DNA of 25,635 nt. Origin: Elusimicrobia bacterium RIFOXYB2_FULL_49_7 (lineage in GTDB: Bacteria > Fibrobacterota > OXYB2-FULL-49-7). This document shows positions 8,979 to 15,893 of the stretch, in pieces (position 1 is the first letter of the stretch; every line of letters starts with the position of its first letter). The translations under genes and the position numbers were made by a program. Where the stretch lies: NCBI GenBank assembly GCA_001800515.1, contig MGVN01000115.1:3317-28951 (forward strand), written 5' to 3'. The notes below the pieces were generated by a model that made no database searches, was not told the DNA's origin, and saw only the letters and a list, made by a program, of their open reading frames with translations.

Positions 8979-10376
8979 ATGTTGACATCTCCCGATCCGG
9001 CGCCCCACCGCATACTGCTCGTGGATGATGAAGCATCCTTTCTGCACAGTGCCCGACTGGCGCTTGCGGCGGATGGTCTGGTGAATGTGGATACCTTAAG
9101 CGACGGCAGGCTGGCACTGGAGAAATTGTCGGAAAAACCCTTTGCCCTGGTCGTTCTGGATCTCATTATGCCGCAATGTAACGGAATGAACATTCTATCC
9201 GACATCACCCAACAACACCCGGAAACCCGCGTAATCGTGATCACGGCAAACAGCGAAGTGGAATCCGCAGTGGAGTGCATGCGGCGGGGCGCATTGGATT
9301 ACATCGTCAAACCGATACGCCAGGAGATTCTGACCCTACGAATCCGCAAAGCACTGGAACACCGCGACCATCTGCAGGAAACGGCCCGCCTCAAAGAAAG
9401 CATTCTCTCCGGCGATCTCCGTCGACCCGATGCATTTTCCGCTATCTTGACTAATAGCGAGTCCATGACCAATCTTTTCCGTTATGCGGAAGCCATTGCC
9501 GCCTCGGATGTGCCGGTGCTCATTACCGGAGAAACCGGAACCGGCAAAGAACTCATGGCTCGCGCCCTGCATACGCTTTCCGACAGAAAAGGCAGCTTTG
9601 TCGCCGTGAATGCGGCCGGATTGTCCGGTTCCACTCTGGCGGACGCCATCTTCGGCCATGTTAAAGGCGCCTTTACGGGTGCCCACCAGGATCGCGCCGG
9701 ATTAATTGAAGAGGCTGCAGAGGGAACCCTCTTTCTGGATGAAATAGGCGATCTTTCCCTGGAATCCCAGGTATTGCTTCTTCGATTGCTCCAGGAAAAG
9801 GAATACCAACCTATCGGCGCAGATCATCTAAAATTTTCAACCGCCCGAATCATCGCAGCAACCAATCATGAGGTGACACGGGATAGACCGTTTCGACGGG
9901 ACCTTTATTACCGGTTGGAAGCACACCGAATTCATCTGCCGCCGCTTCGCGAACGCCGGGAGGATATTCCGCTCTTGCTCCTGGAATTCGTCCGGAGAGC
10001 TGCCGAAAAATTCAATCGTGATATCCGCCATATTCCGAAAGAGATACGCACGCTGCTGCTGCATTACGATTTTCCGGGCAATGTGCGGGAATTGATGGGA
10101 CTGGCACTGGATGCGGTCAGCCGAAATACTTCGGGCACCCTTTCCCTGAAAATATTCCATGAAAAAACAGGCCTCTCAACCATCAATGACCCTGCCTTGC
10201 ATCCTAAAACTTCCGGGGAATTCTCCTTACCAAAGCAACTTCCCAGTCTGCAAGAAATGAAAGATGTGCTCATTTCAGAAGCACTACTCCGATGCCAGGG
10301 TAACAAAAGCTTAGCTGCCCATTTACTCGGCATTTCGCGCCAAACCTTGATTAGGCGGAAAAAAAAGAAACCTTGA
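8979..10376 (+). CDS. Sigma-54-dependent response regulator (NtrC family)
   Basis: At 465 residues this has the full NtrC-type architecture. The N-terminal receiver (about 10-125) has the acidic pair in LLVDDE, phospho-acceptor Asp61 in VLDLIMPQ and Lys in IVKPI. The AAA+ domain has Walker A GETGTGKE from residue 184, the intact sigma-54-contacting loop GAFTGA at 230-235, Walker B TLFLDEIGDL, and arginine fingers in FRRDLYYRL. The C-terminal Fis-type helix-turn-helix is RCQGNKSLAAHLLGISRQTL. AGGAGC lies about ten bases before the ATG. With all elements intact it should drive transcription from -24/-12 promoters. Two such promoter candidates lie just downstream, in front of the STAS-zinc ribbon gene and the pseudopilin operon. 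In layout it recalls PilS-PilR control of type IV pili, although I would not name it PilR on sequence alone. Confidence 0.95.
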   Translation: MLTSPDPAPHRILLVDDEASFLHSARLALAADGLVNVDTLSDGRLALEKLSEKPFALVVLDLIMPQCNGMNILSDITQQHPETRVIVITANSEVESAVECMRRGALDYIVKPIRQEILTLRIRKALEHRDHLQETARLKESILSGDLRRPDAFSAILTNSESMTNLFRYAEAIAASDVPVLITGETGTGKELMARALHTLSDRKGSFVAVNAAGLSGSTLADAIFGHVKGAFTGAHQDRAGLIEEAAEGTLFLDEIGDLSLESQVLLLRLLQEKEYQPIGADHLKFSTARIIAATNHEVTRDRPFRRDLYYRLEAHRIHLPPLRERREDIPLLLLEFVRRAAEKFNRDIRHIPKEIRTLLLHYDFPGNVRELMGLALDAVSRNTSGTLSLKIFHEKTGLSTINDPALHPKTSGEFSLPKQLPSLQEMKDVLISEALLRCQGNKSLAAHLLGISRQTLIRRKKKKP

Positions 10377-10569
10377 TCCGGCATTTTACACCATTTCGCC
10401 ATGGCAACATTATTTAACAATGCTACTTTTACATCAATACCATAATAGCTTGATATATAATAAATAATAGAAAATAGAAAGTCACAGCTGTTACATTTAC
10501 AGACGCCACGATTTATCCACCACCCCATAACCACTCTCCGGTACGATATTTGCTTAACTTAACTATACT
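10377..10569 (+). promoter_or_regulatory. Intergenic control region upstream of the STAS-zinc ribbon gene
   Basis: This 193-base AT-rich gap contains no gene. I see an 8-bp palindrome GCCATGGC at 10398-10405, a 14-bp near-palindrome GTCACAGCTGTTAC at 10481-10494 (one mismatched pair), a long AT-rich tract around 10450-10480, and a sigma-54-like promoter at its right end. The palindromes lie about 75 and 160 bases before the predicted transcription start, which is the distance range of activator sites for sigma-54 promoters. No convincing terminator follows the response regulator. Confidence 0.4.
10538..10554 (+). promoter_or_regulatory. Candidate sigma-54 (-24/-12) promoter of the STAS-zinc ribbon gene
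   Basis: The sequence CCGGTACGATATTTGCT matches the sigma-54 pattern. GG is at 10540-10541 and GC at 10552-10553, separated by the required ten bases, with ACG after the -24 GG and TT before the -12 GC. The predicted start site is near 10565, only about five bases before the ATG at 10570. That would make the transcript almost leaderless, in agreement with the lack of any Shine-Dalgarno there. Confidence 0.5.
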
Positions 10570-11103
10570 ATGATAACCCAACAAAAAACAGCGGATTATT
10601 ATATCCTCTCCGTCGGCTATGATGTAACAACCCTGTCCGACGGTATCTCCCTTTCAAAAAAAATCGATTCCTTAATACAACAACAAAACTTCTTTCTGGC
10701 TCTACAATTTTCCGAGACCGCCTCCATTTCTCCCAGCTTCCTCGGCTTTTTAGCCCAACGACTTCAACAATTGAAAGAACATCATGGTCGTTTGGTTATT
10801 ATTAGCAACAATTTGGATTTTCGAACCCTTCTGCGCATTACGGATATGGAAAAGATAATTCCCATTTATTCGAATATCGATGCTTTTTACTCCTCTCTCA
10901 TGACAAAAACCGATACGCCTGAACCGAACGTAACCCGATGCCCCCTTTGCCATAAGCCTGGAAAGATATTCGATGAAAAAATGAAAAGAATCGTACGTAA
11001 AATTTCAGATAATAACCGTTATTGCTGTTTCCATTGTAAGATTTCCTGGAGAAAAAAGAACCCCGAGAAAATAGCCAAACTACGCAGCAAAAATACTTAC
11101 TAA
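10570..11103 (+). CDS. STAS domain protein with C-terminal zinc ribbon
   Basis: This 177-residue soluble protein has two parts. Residues 1-110 look like a STAS (anti-sigma-factor-antagonist-like) domain: LALQFSETASISPSFLGFLA matches the beta-strand, loop and helix region that holds the phosphorylatable Ser in SpoIIAA-type proteins, and LVIISNN is the following strand. After a short linker, RCPLCHKPG (Cys124, Cys127) and YCCFHCKISW form a four-cysteine zinc ribbon, followed by a lysine-rich tail. STAS domains usually act alone or fused to transporters and kinases, so a zinc ribbon fusion is uncommon in my experience. No Shine-Dalgarno precedes the ATG, and no other in-frame start is available near the N-terminus. 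It sits between the sigma-54 regulator and the pseudopilin operon. A regulatory adaptor role is inference. Confidence 0.75.
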   Translation: MITQQKTADYYILSVGYDVTTLSDGISLSKKIDSLIQQQNFFLALQFSETASISPSFLGFLAQRLQQLKEHHGRLVIISNNLDFRTLLRITDMEKIIPIYSNIDAFYSSLMTKTDTPEPNVTRCPLCHKPGKIFDEKMKRIVRKISDNNRYCCFHCKISWRKKNPEKIAKLRSKNTY

Positions 11104-11216
11104 TCCGGTTATTCCGGACAATACATCTTATCATTGCCGGCAAACCCTCTATAATATATCACTTTGAGGAATTACTCATTTATTAAGACATTCCATGAAA
11201 GTTTACTTTAAATTTA

Positions 11217-11247
11217 TTGCCGATTTTGGTAACTTTTGCCCGATTTT
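11217..11247 (+). repeat. Paired TTGC(C)CGATTTT repeats, candidate activator sites
   Basis: TTGCCGATTTT at 11217-11227 and TTGCCCGATTTT at 11236-11247 share CGATTTT with a 20-bp offset, close to two helical turns. The first copy sits in an imperfect palindrome, TTGCC-N6-GGTAA. They lie about 120-150 bases upstream of the predicted start site, a typical enhancer distance for NtrC-family activators. Binding is inferred, not shown. Confidence 0.4.
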
Positions 11248-11276
11248 CTACAAATTTACAAAAAAATTTACACTTA

Positions 11277-11314
11277 TTAACTTAACCTAATTTACTTTAA
11301 CTTAACGAGTTAAG
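11277..11314 (+). repeat. TTAACTTAAC direct repeats plus CTTAACGAGTTAAG palindrome
   Basis: TTAACTTAAC occurs at 11277-11286 and again at 11297-11306, a 20-bp step. The second copy runs into the perfect 14-bp palindrome CTTAAC-GA-GTTAAG (11301-11314). A third copy lies at 10554-10563, overlapping the predicted start site of the STAS-zinc ribbon gene. Shared motifs at both promoters suggest one DNA-binding protein acts at both, but AT-rich sequence makes short matches easier to obtain by chance. Confidence 0.45.
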
Positions 11315-11340
11315 ATCGCTATCAGGGATAATATTTACGA

Positions 11341-11355
11341 TGGCACACAAATTGT
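11341..11355 (+). promoter_or_regulatory. Candidate sigma-54 (-24/-12) promoter of the pseudopilin/secretion operon
   Basis: TGGCACACAAATTGT has a perfect -24 element TGGCAC (GG at 11342-11343), a ten-base spacer and TTG at the -12 element. The invariant GC is GT here (11354-11355), the only deviation. The predicted start is near 11367, giving a leader of about 65 bases to the pseudopilin ATG. Type IV pilin promoters in several bacteria are sigma-54-dependent, and an NtrC-family activator is encoded 1 kb upstream. Confidence 0.6.
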
Positions 11356-11431
11356 AATACAGGCATGAAAGAACCTGACAATCAGAAAAGATGTAACTGT
11401 TGGGATATTAACTTAAAACAGGGAGGAATTC

Positions 11432-12118
11432 ATGCGATTCTTTCAACGATGCCGACGGTTGGCAACCTCACAGGATGGCTTTACGCTGATCGAAATGATT
11501 GGTGTTTTGGCCATTATCGCCATTCTTGTTGCGGCCATTACGCCAAGAATTTTCGAAGCCATTGCCGATTCCCGGGTTTCAAACTTTGCGGCTGAGGTCA
11601 AGGCAGTCCAAACAGCGGTGTCCAAGTATTATTCTGATGTGGGCACACTCTTTCCCCTTGTTAAAGCGGACGGTACCGATATTGCGGACGATGAAGCCAC
11701 TGCCACCTTATTTCCTGACATCCTAATGGGCAAACCCGCTGCAATTGGCGCGTCAACCGATGGCTTATGGGCCCGGTATAGAGGCCCTTACATTGAAAAC
11801 TTAAGCATCAGTACCTCACCCATTGGCGCCACCATGGTGATTGCAGCCTCCCTGGGACTGACAGCCGCCGCTGAAGTGGCGACAACTTCGACCAGTTACG
11901 ATTTGAATAATGATGGTGTGGGCGATTTTATCACGGCAAACAATTCACAGATAGTGAGCATGGTCTTAACCGGCGTCAGTGAAAGAGAATTCAATAAAAT
12001 CGACGCCATATTCGATCCGGGTATCGGTAGCACGGCTCTGTTGCGCCAACAGTGCGGCAAAGTCAAATGGGAAGCCGCAAATGGCGGAACCCTGCGGGTT
12101 TATATTGCCAGCAAATAA
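11432..12118 (+). CDS. Type IV pilin/pseudopilin-like protein (GspG-like major subunit candidate)
   Basis: This 228-residue protein has a class III signal. A 16-residue basic leader ends in Gly16 and is followed by FTLIEMIGVLAIIAILVAAI, with the conserved Glu at mature position 5, so prepilin peptidase should cut after Gly16. The hydrophobic helix serves as membrane anchor and polymer core. The globular part has YRGPYIEN, reminiscent of the GspG W-x-GPY region, and DLNNDGVGDF (residues 157-166), an EF-hand-like DxNxDGxxD loop that may bind calcium as GspG does. Only two cysteines are present, one in the leader and one near the C-terminus, so no disulfide loop is expected in the mature protein. 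GGGAGGAATTC precedes the ATG. As first gene after a sigma-54-like promoter it is the likely main subunit of the filament. Confidence 0.9.
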   Translation: MRFFQRCRRLATSQDGFTLIEMIGVLAIIAILVAAITPRIFEAIADSRVSNFAAEVKAVQTAVSKYYSDVGTLFPLVKADGTDIADDEATATLFPDILMGKPAAIGASTDGLWARYRGPYIENLSISTSPIGATMVIAASLGLTAAAEVATTSTSYDLNNDGVGDFITANNSQIVSMVLTGVSEREFNKIDAIFDPGIGSTALLRQQCGKVKWEAANGGTLRVYIASK

Positions 12119-12184
12119 ATCCTGCTGAGCCGGATTGTTAAGCCTTGCGCTAAATTGTGGAATGGGCCGAGAAAGATAGAAACC

Positions 12185-13864
12185 ATGGATAATATCTCTA
12201 ACACCGCCACGGCCAATAAACGACCCAGAAGGCTTGGAGACAAACTTCTGGATGCCGGGATCATTTCCCAAGCGCAATTATCACTTGCGCTGTCGGAACA
12301 GAACCGCAGCGGCGGAACATTGGGAGAGATGCTTGAAAAGCTCGGCTTCGCCTCCCAGGCGGAGGTATCGAAAGTTCTTTCCAATGAACTGCATTCGGAA
12401 TTCGTCACCGTGGCGGACGCGGTGGTGGATGCGGAAACCCTTAAACTGGTTCCGGTCGCCTTTGCCAAACAGCATCAGCTGATCCCGCTCAATCGTGAGG
12501 GGGACATATTGACGGTGGCCATGGCCAACACCTTCGATATCGTCAGCATCGACGCGCTGGAAAAGATGACCGGATTGCAAATTGAAGTGGTGGGCGCCGC
12601 TGCGCACGCCATTCTGGATGGGATCGATAGGAAATACGGTCAGACCACCACCATCGAAAGCTTGGTCGAGCTCATCATGGGCGCCACGGATCTCAACGAC
12701 AAATCCGGATCAGAAGCCCCTGTGGTCCAATTGGTGAATCAGATTATTGTATTGGCGGCCCGGAAACGGGCCAACGACATCCACCTGGAACCCGAAGAAT
12801 CAGCGGTGAGAGTACGGTTCCGCATTGACGGCATATTACACCAGGAAATGCTTTTCCCCAAGGCGCTTCAGCTCGTGGTTACGTCCCGTCTGAAAATCAT
12901 GGGCGGATTGGATGTGACAGAACATCGACAATCCCAGGACGGACGGATTCCCTTTAAGCTGGGCTATAAACAGATCGATATCCGTATTTCCACCCTTCCG
13001 ACCCAATACGGCGAAAGCGTAGTATTGCGTGTCTTGGACAGAACCAATATCATATTGAATCTGGACTCGCTTGGAATAAGTGAGCGGGAAAAGACATTGA
13101 TGCTGGATGCCATTAAAAAACCGCACGGCATGATCTTAGTCACCGGTCCGACCGGATCCGGAAAAACCACCACCCTTTATGCCGCCCTCAGTCAAATGGA
13201 TTCCGTGCGAAACAGCGTTTTTACGCTGGAAGACCCCATCGAATATTGTCTGAACATGATTCGGCAGGTCCAAATCAATCCGGCGGTCGGCATGACCTTT
13301 TCGAGCGGGCTGCGAGCCCTGCTCCGTCAGGATCCGGATATTATTCTGGTCGGCGAAATCCGCGATGAGGAGACCGCGCAGCTGGCGACCCGGGCCGCCC
13401 TGACGGGCCATCTCGTCTTGTCAACGTTGCATACCAACAGTGCGGCGGGCTGCGTTCCCCGGCTGATCAACATGGGGGTCGAACCTTACCTGATTAGTTC
13501 AACGCTTCTGGTCGTGGTCGGGCAACGACTGGTCCGAAGAATTTGCCCCCACTGCTCCGAACCCTTGACGAATATTGATAAATACTCAAAGTTGTTGAAT
13601 GTCGACCTGGCCGCAGATTCGGGCTTCCGCCAGGGAAAAGGATGTCCGCAGTGTTTCAACACCGGCTATTCGGGCCGGATTGCCATTTATGAAGTCTTGC
13701 ACTCGGATCACCTTGCCAATCTGTCCATCCACAAGGGGATAACGGAAAATGACGTGCTTCAGGCCGCCAAGGCGGCCGGCATGCGGGAAATGATAGATGA
13801 CGGCATAGAAAAGGCGCGTCTCGGCATCGGCAGTCTTGAGGATTTGGTCAGGGCGGTGGGATAA
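12185..13864 (+). CDS. gspE: Type II secretion/type IV pilus assembly ATPase with MshEN domain (GspE/PilB family)
   Basis: This is a hexameric cytoplasmic ATPase that powers pseudopilin polymerisation. The frame is open from an ATG at 12155; I prefer 12185 (559 residues) because GAGAAAG precedes it and the protein then begins close to the N-terminal domain. Residues about 15-155 form an MshEN domain: RLGDKLLDAGIISQAQLS and a second LGEMLEKLG copy fit the cyclic di-GMP-binding signature of that family. The ATPase core has Walker A GPTGSGKTTT from residue 321, the Asp box TLEDPIEY, Walker B DIILVGEIRD (about 384-393) and the His box TGHLVLSTLHTN. A zinc-binding C4 motif (ICPHC about 452-456, GCPQC about 486-490) is typical of GspE/PilB and not of the retraction ATPase PilT. 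Its stop overlaps the next start (TAATG). Confidence 0.95.
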   Translation: MDNISNTATANKRPRRLGDKLLDAGIISQAQLSLALSEQNRSGGTLGEMLEKLGFASQAEVSKVLSNELHSEFVTVADAVVDAETLKLVPVAFAKQHQLIPLNREGDILTVAMANTFDIVSIDALEKMTGLQIEVVGAAAHAILDGIDRKYGQTTTIESLVELIMGATDLNDKSGSEAPVVQLVNQIIVLAARKRANDIHLEPEESAVRVRFRIDGILHQEMLFPKALQLVVTSRLKIMGGLDVTEHRQSQDGRIPFKLGYKQIDIRISTLPTQYGESVVLRVLDRTNIILNLDSLGISEREKTLMLDAIKKPHGMILVTGPTGSGKTTTLYAALSQMDSVRNSVFTLEDPIEYCLNMIRQVQINPAVGMTFSSGLRALLRQDPDIILVGEIRDEETAQLATRAALTGHLVLSTLHTNSAAGCVPRLINMGVEPYLISSTLLVVVGQRLVRRICPHCSEPLTNIDKYSKLLNVDLAADSGFRQGKGCPQCFNTGYSGRIAIYEVLHSDHLANLSIHKGITENDVLQAAKAAGMREMIDDGIEKARLGIGSLEDLVRAVG

Positions 13865-15078
13865 TGGCCGCGTTCACCTATTCTTATGTCGATTCCTTCG
13901 GCGCCAAACATAAGGCGACCATGGAAGGCGCCAATCTGGGAGAGGTTGAACACAAATTAAACGCTTTGAATATCGCGGTGCTGAATGTCGCCCCTGCAAG
14001 CCCGCTGTTATACCGTTCCCCGTCCGTATCGCCGGAAAAGATATCGAACCGGGAGTTGATTGAATTCTGCATCTATCTTTATTCCCTGACGGAAGCGGGA
14101 TTGTCGTTGACCTTGTCATTGAGAGAATTCGCAAACGAAACTAAAAACGGCTATTTTAAATATGTCATCGAAACGCTTCAGCGCACAGTGGAAGGCGGCC
14201 AGAGCTTATCCAAGGGAATGGCGCAATTTCCCAAAGTCTTCTCAACGGAATTCGTTCATCTGATCCAAGCGGGCGAACAGACCGGAACCCTGGCGCAATC
14301 GTTCAAACAGATGCGCGGTTATATCGAATGGATGCAACGCGTCAAAGCGGACATCAAGCAGGCGACCACATATCCGATCATCGTTTGTTTCGTTCTCGGC
14401 GTGTTCATGCTCTATCTTTTCACTTTTGTCATTCCAAAAATCACCGATATGCTGATCGAAATGAAAATCCAATTGCCGCTGATCACCCGTATCGTAATGA
14501 ACATCAGCAATGTCGCGGTCCATACCTGGTGGGGGTGGCTAATGTTAGGGGTGATGGTACCCGTAACGGTCCGGATAGCCGTGAAACGCAGTGAGGCGTT
14601 CGCCCTTTTTCTGGACAAATTAAAGCTTCAGGTTCCCCTTTTCGGTAATCTCCTGACCACGATTATTCAGGCCCGGTTTTCCCGGAATTTTGTCATTCTT
14701 CACCGGGCGGGAATTTCTATTTTTAAAAACCTCGATCTCTGCCGAGGGGCCATTGGAAACCGCCTGTACATGCGCGCTATTGAAAAAGCCTCACAGGATG
14801 TTCGGGACGGAAAGGACTTAAGCACCTCCCTCAAAAGCAGCGGCCTTTTCAGCGGTCTGGTTCTTCGGATGATCGCGGTCGGTGAATCGTCCGGGGGGCT
14901 TGACTCCTCGCTTGAACATGTGGCAGCGTATTATGACGAAGAGGTCCCCCGTAAAGTCAAAAAAATATTCGGTATTATCGAACCGCTTCTGATCCTTACC
15001 ATTGTCAGTGTCGTGGGAACCGTGGCACTCTCGATTTTCCTGCCCATCCTCTCCCTTTCTTCAGGAATACACCGATGA
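13864..15078 (+). CDS. gspF: Type II secretion/type IV pilus inner-membrane platform protein (GspF/PilC family)
   Basis: At 404 residues this is a standard-length platform protein. It has a short N-terminal domain (FTYSYVDSFGAKHKATMEG, typical of the family), then two repeated cytoplasmic helical domains, each followed by membrane segments. These helices lie at about 165-190, 220-240 and 370-398. The family hallmarks are EFVHLIQAGEQTGTLAQSF in the first repeat and VLRMIAVGESSGGLDSSL in the second. The protein couples the rotary ATPase to pseudopilin extraction from the membrane. Its ATG overlaps the ATPase stop by one base, and its own TGA overlaps the next ATG (ATGA), so the genes are translationally coupled. 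Confidence 0.95.
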   Translation: MAAFTYSYVDSFGAKHKATMEGANLGEVEHKLNALNIAVLNVAPASPLLYRSPSVSPEKISNRELIEFCIYLYSLTEAGLSLTLSLREFANETKNGYFKYVIETLQRTVEGGQSLSKGMAQFPKVFSTEFVHLIQAGEQTGTLAQSFKQMRGYIEWMQRVKADIKQATTYPIIVCFVLGVFMLYLFTFVIPKITDMLIEMKIQLPLITRIVMNISNVAVHTWWGWLMLGVMVPVTVRIAVKRSEAFALFLDKLKLQVPLFGNLLTTIIQARFSRNFVILHRAGISIFKNLDLCRGAIGNRLYMRAIEKASQDVRDGKDLSTSLKSSGLFSGLVLRMIAVGESSGGLDSSLEHVAAYYDEEVPRKVKKIFGIIEPLLILTIVSVVGTVALSIFLPILSLSSGIHR

Positions 15079-15890
15079 AAAAAATCATCCCTTCCCTGAA
15101 GAACCGCCTCGGCAATGAGAAAGGGTTCACCCTGGTCGAATTAATCGGGGTATTGGCCATTATCTCCATTCTGATTTCAGCCATTGCCCCGAATATCGTT
15201 CGTGAAATTTCCCGGGCCACGGCCACGGCGGAAGATAGTGAACTGACCGCCGTCACAGACGCCCTCATGCGGGTGGCACAGGACCGCCATATCATTCCGG
15301 ATACGACCATCGGGCAATGGGATGTGCTGGCGGCCGATTATCTGGCGATCCCTGCGGATAGGGTTCTGAACAACAAAGGCGTGGGAAGCCGCCGCCTGAT
15401 TTCCCGTCCGACCAATGATTTGGGAGGAAACCCTTATGATCAGGCCGCCGCTTTCAATGATGGGCTTCTGCCGGAAGGGACCTTGCCGGCGGATATTACG
15501 CCACCGCGACAGGTTCGCATGCTGCTGGTGTCCAATCTGGATACCGTGGTGTCCGCAACGACTTTAAACAACGCGGATTTTGATGCGGTGTGGAACCAGA
15601 CATCCGGCGCCATTCCGGCCGGATTTACGGAAAGCGAAAAGCTGAGGATTGCCCGGATTAATTTCTCCTCTCTTTTTTATCCGGTCACCATGAGTTGCAC
15701 CTCCATTGCCGACGCCCCTAAATGGGCTCTGGACAATGAGACCGAGAAAGCCTTATCCGCCACCTCGATTTTTACGGTCTATCTCATGGCCGGAACCCGT
15801 ATTACCCTGATTGCCGGCGGGGTCTCCGTCGCCATGCTCGCCGTGAATAAAACCCTCGGTCTTACGTATGACGGAAGCTGGAGTTTTTAA
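15075..15890 (+). CDS. Second type IV pilin/pseudopilin-like protein
   Basis: This 271-residue protein has a 17-residue leader ending in KG, cleaved before FTLVELIGVLAIISILISAI, again with Glu at mature position 5. The N-terminal helix is close to that of the first pseudopilin (11432-12118), but the rest is longer and different: an Asn/Asp-rich middle with NDLGGNPYDQ, a lone Cys in MSCTSIADAP, and a hydrophobic C-terminal third (FTVYLMAGTRITLIAGGVSV). The Cys is unpaired. The start codon overlaps the platform gene stop. It could be a minor tip subunit or a second filament subunit; sequence does not decide. The usual GspH-K minor set is absent from the window, so this protein may take over that role. 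Confidence 0.85.
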   Translation: MKKIIPSLKNRLGNEKGFTLVELIGVLAIISILISAIAPNIVREISRATATAEDSELTAVTDALMRVAQDRHIIPDTTIGQWDVLAADYLAIPADRVLNNKGVGSRRLISRPTNDLGGNPYDQAAAFNDGLLPEGTLPADITPPRQVRMLLVSNLDTVVSATTLNNADFDAVWNQTSGAIPAGFTESEKLRIARINFSSLFYPVTMSCTSIADAPKWALDNETEKALSATSIFTVYLMAGTRITLIAGGVSVAMLAVNKTLGLTYDGSWSF

Positions 15891-15893
15891 GCC

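Larger units (their letters stand above)
11104..11431 (+). promoter_or_regulatory. Long intergenic control region of the pseudopilin operon
   Basis: This 328-base AT-rich region carries no convincing gene. From left to right I see: a small hairpin TCCGG-TTATT-CCGGA (11104-11118) without a T-run; two copies of CGATTTT preceded by TTGC, exactly 20 bp apart (11221 and 11241); two copies of TTAACTTAAC, also exactly 20 bp apart (11277 and 11297), the second forming part of the palindrome CTTAACGAGTTAAG (11301-11314); a sigma-54-like promoter (11341-11355); and a strong ribosome binding site GGGAGG before the pseudopilin ATG. The layout is what one expects of an enhancer-dependent promoter. Confidence 0.55.

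Noticed and set aside
11104..11118. Small hairpin after the STAS-zinc ribbon gene as a terminator
   Set aside because: The stem is only five base pairs and no run of T follows.
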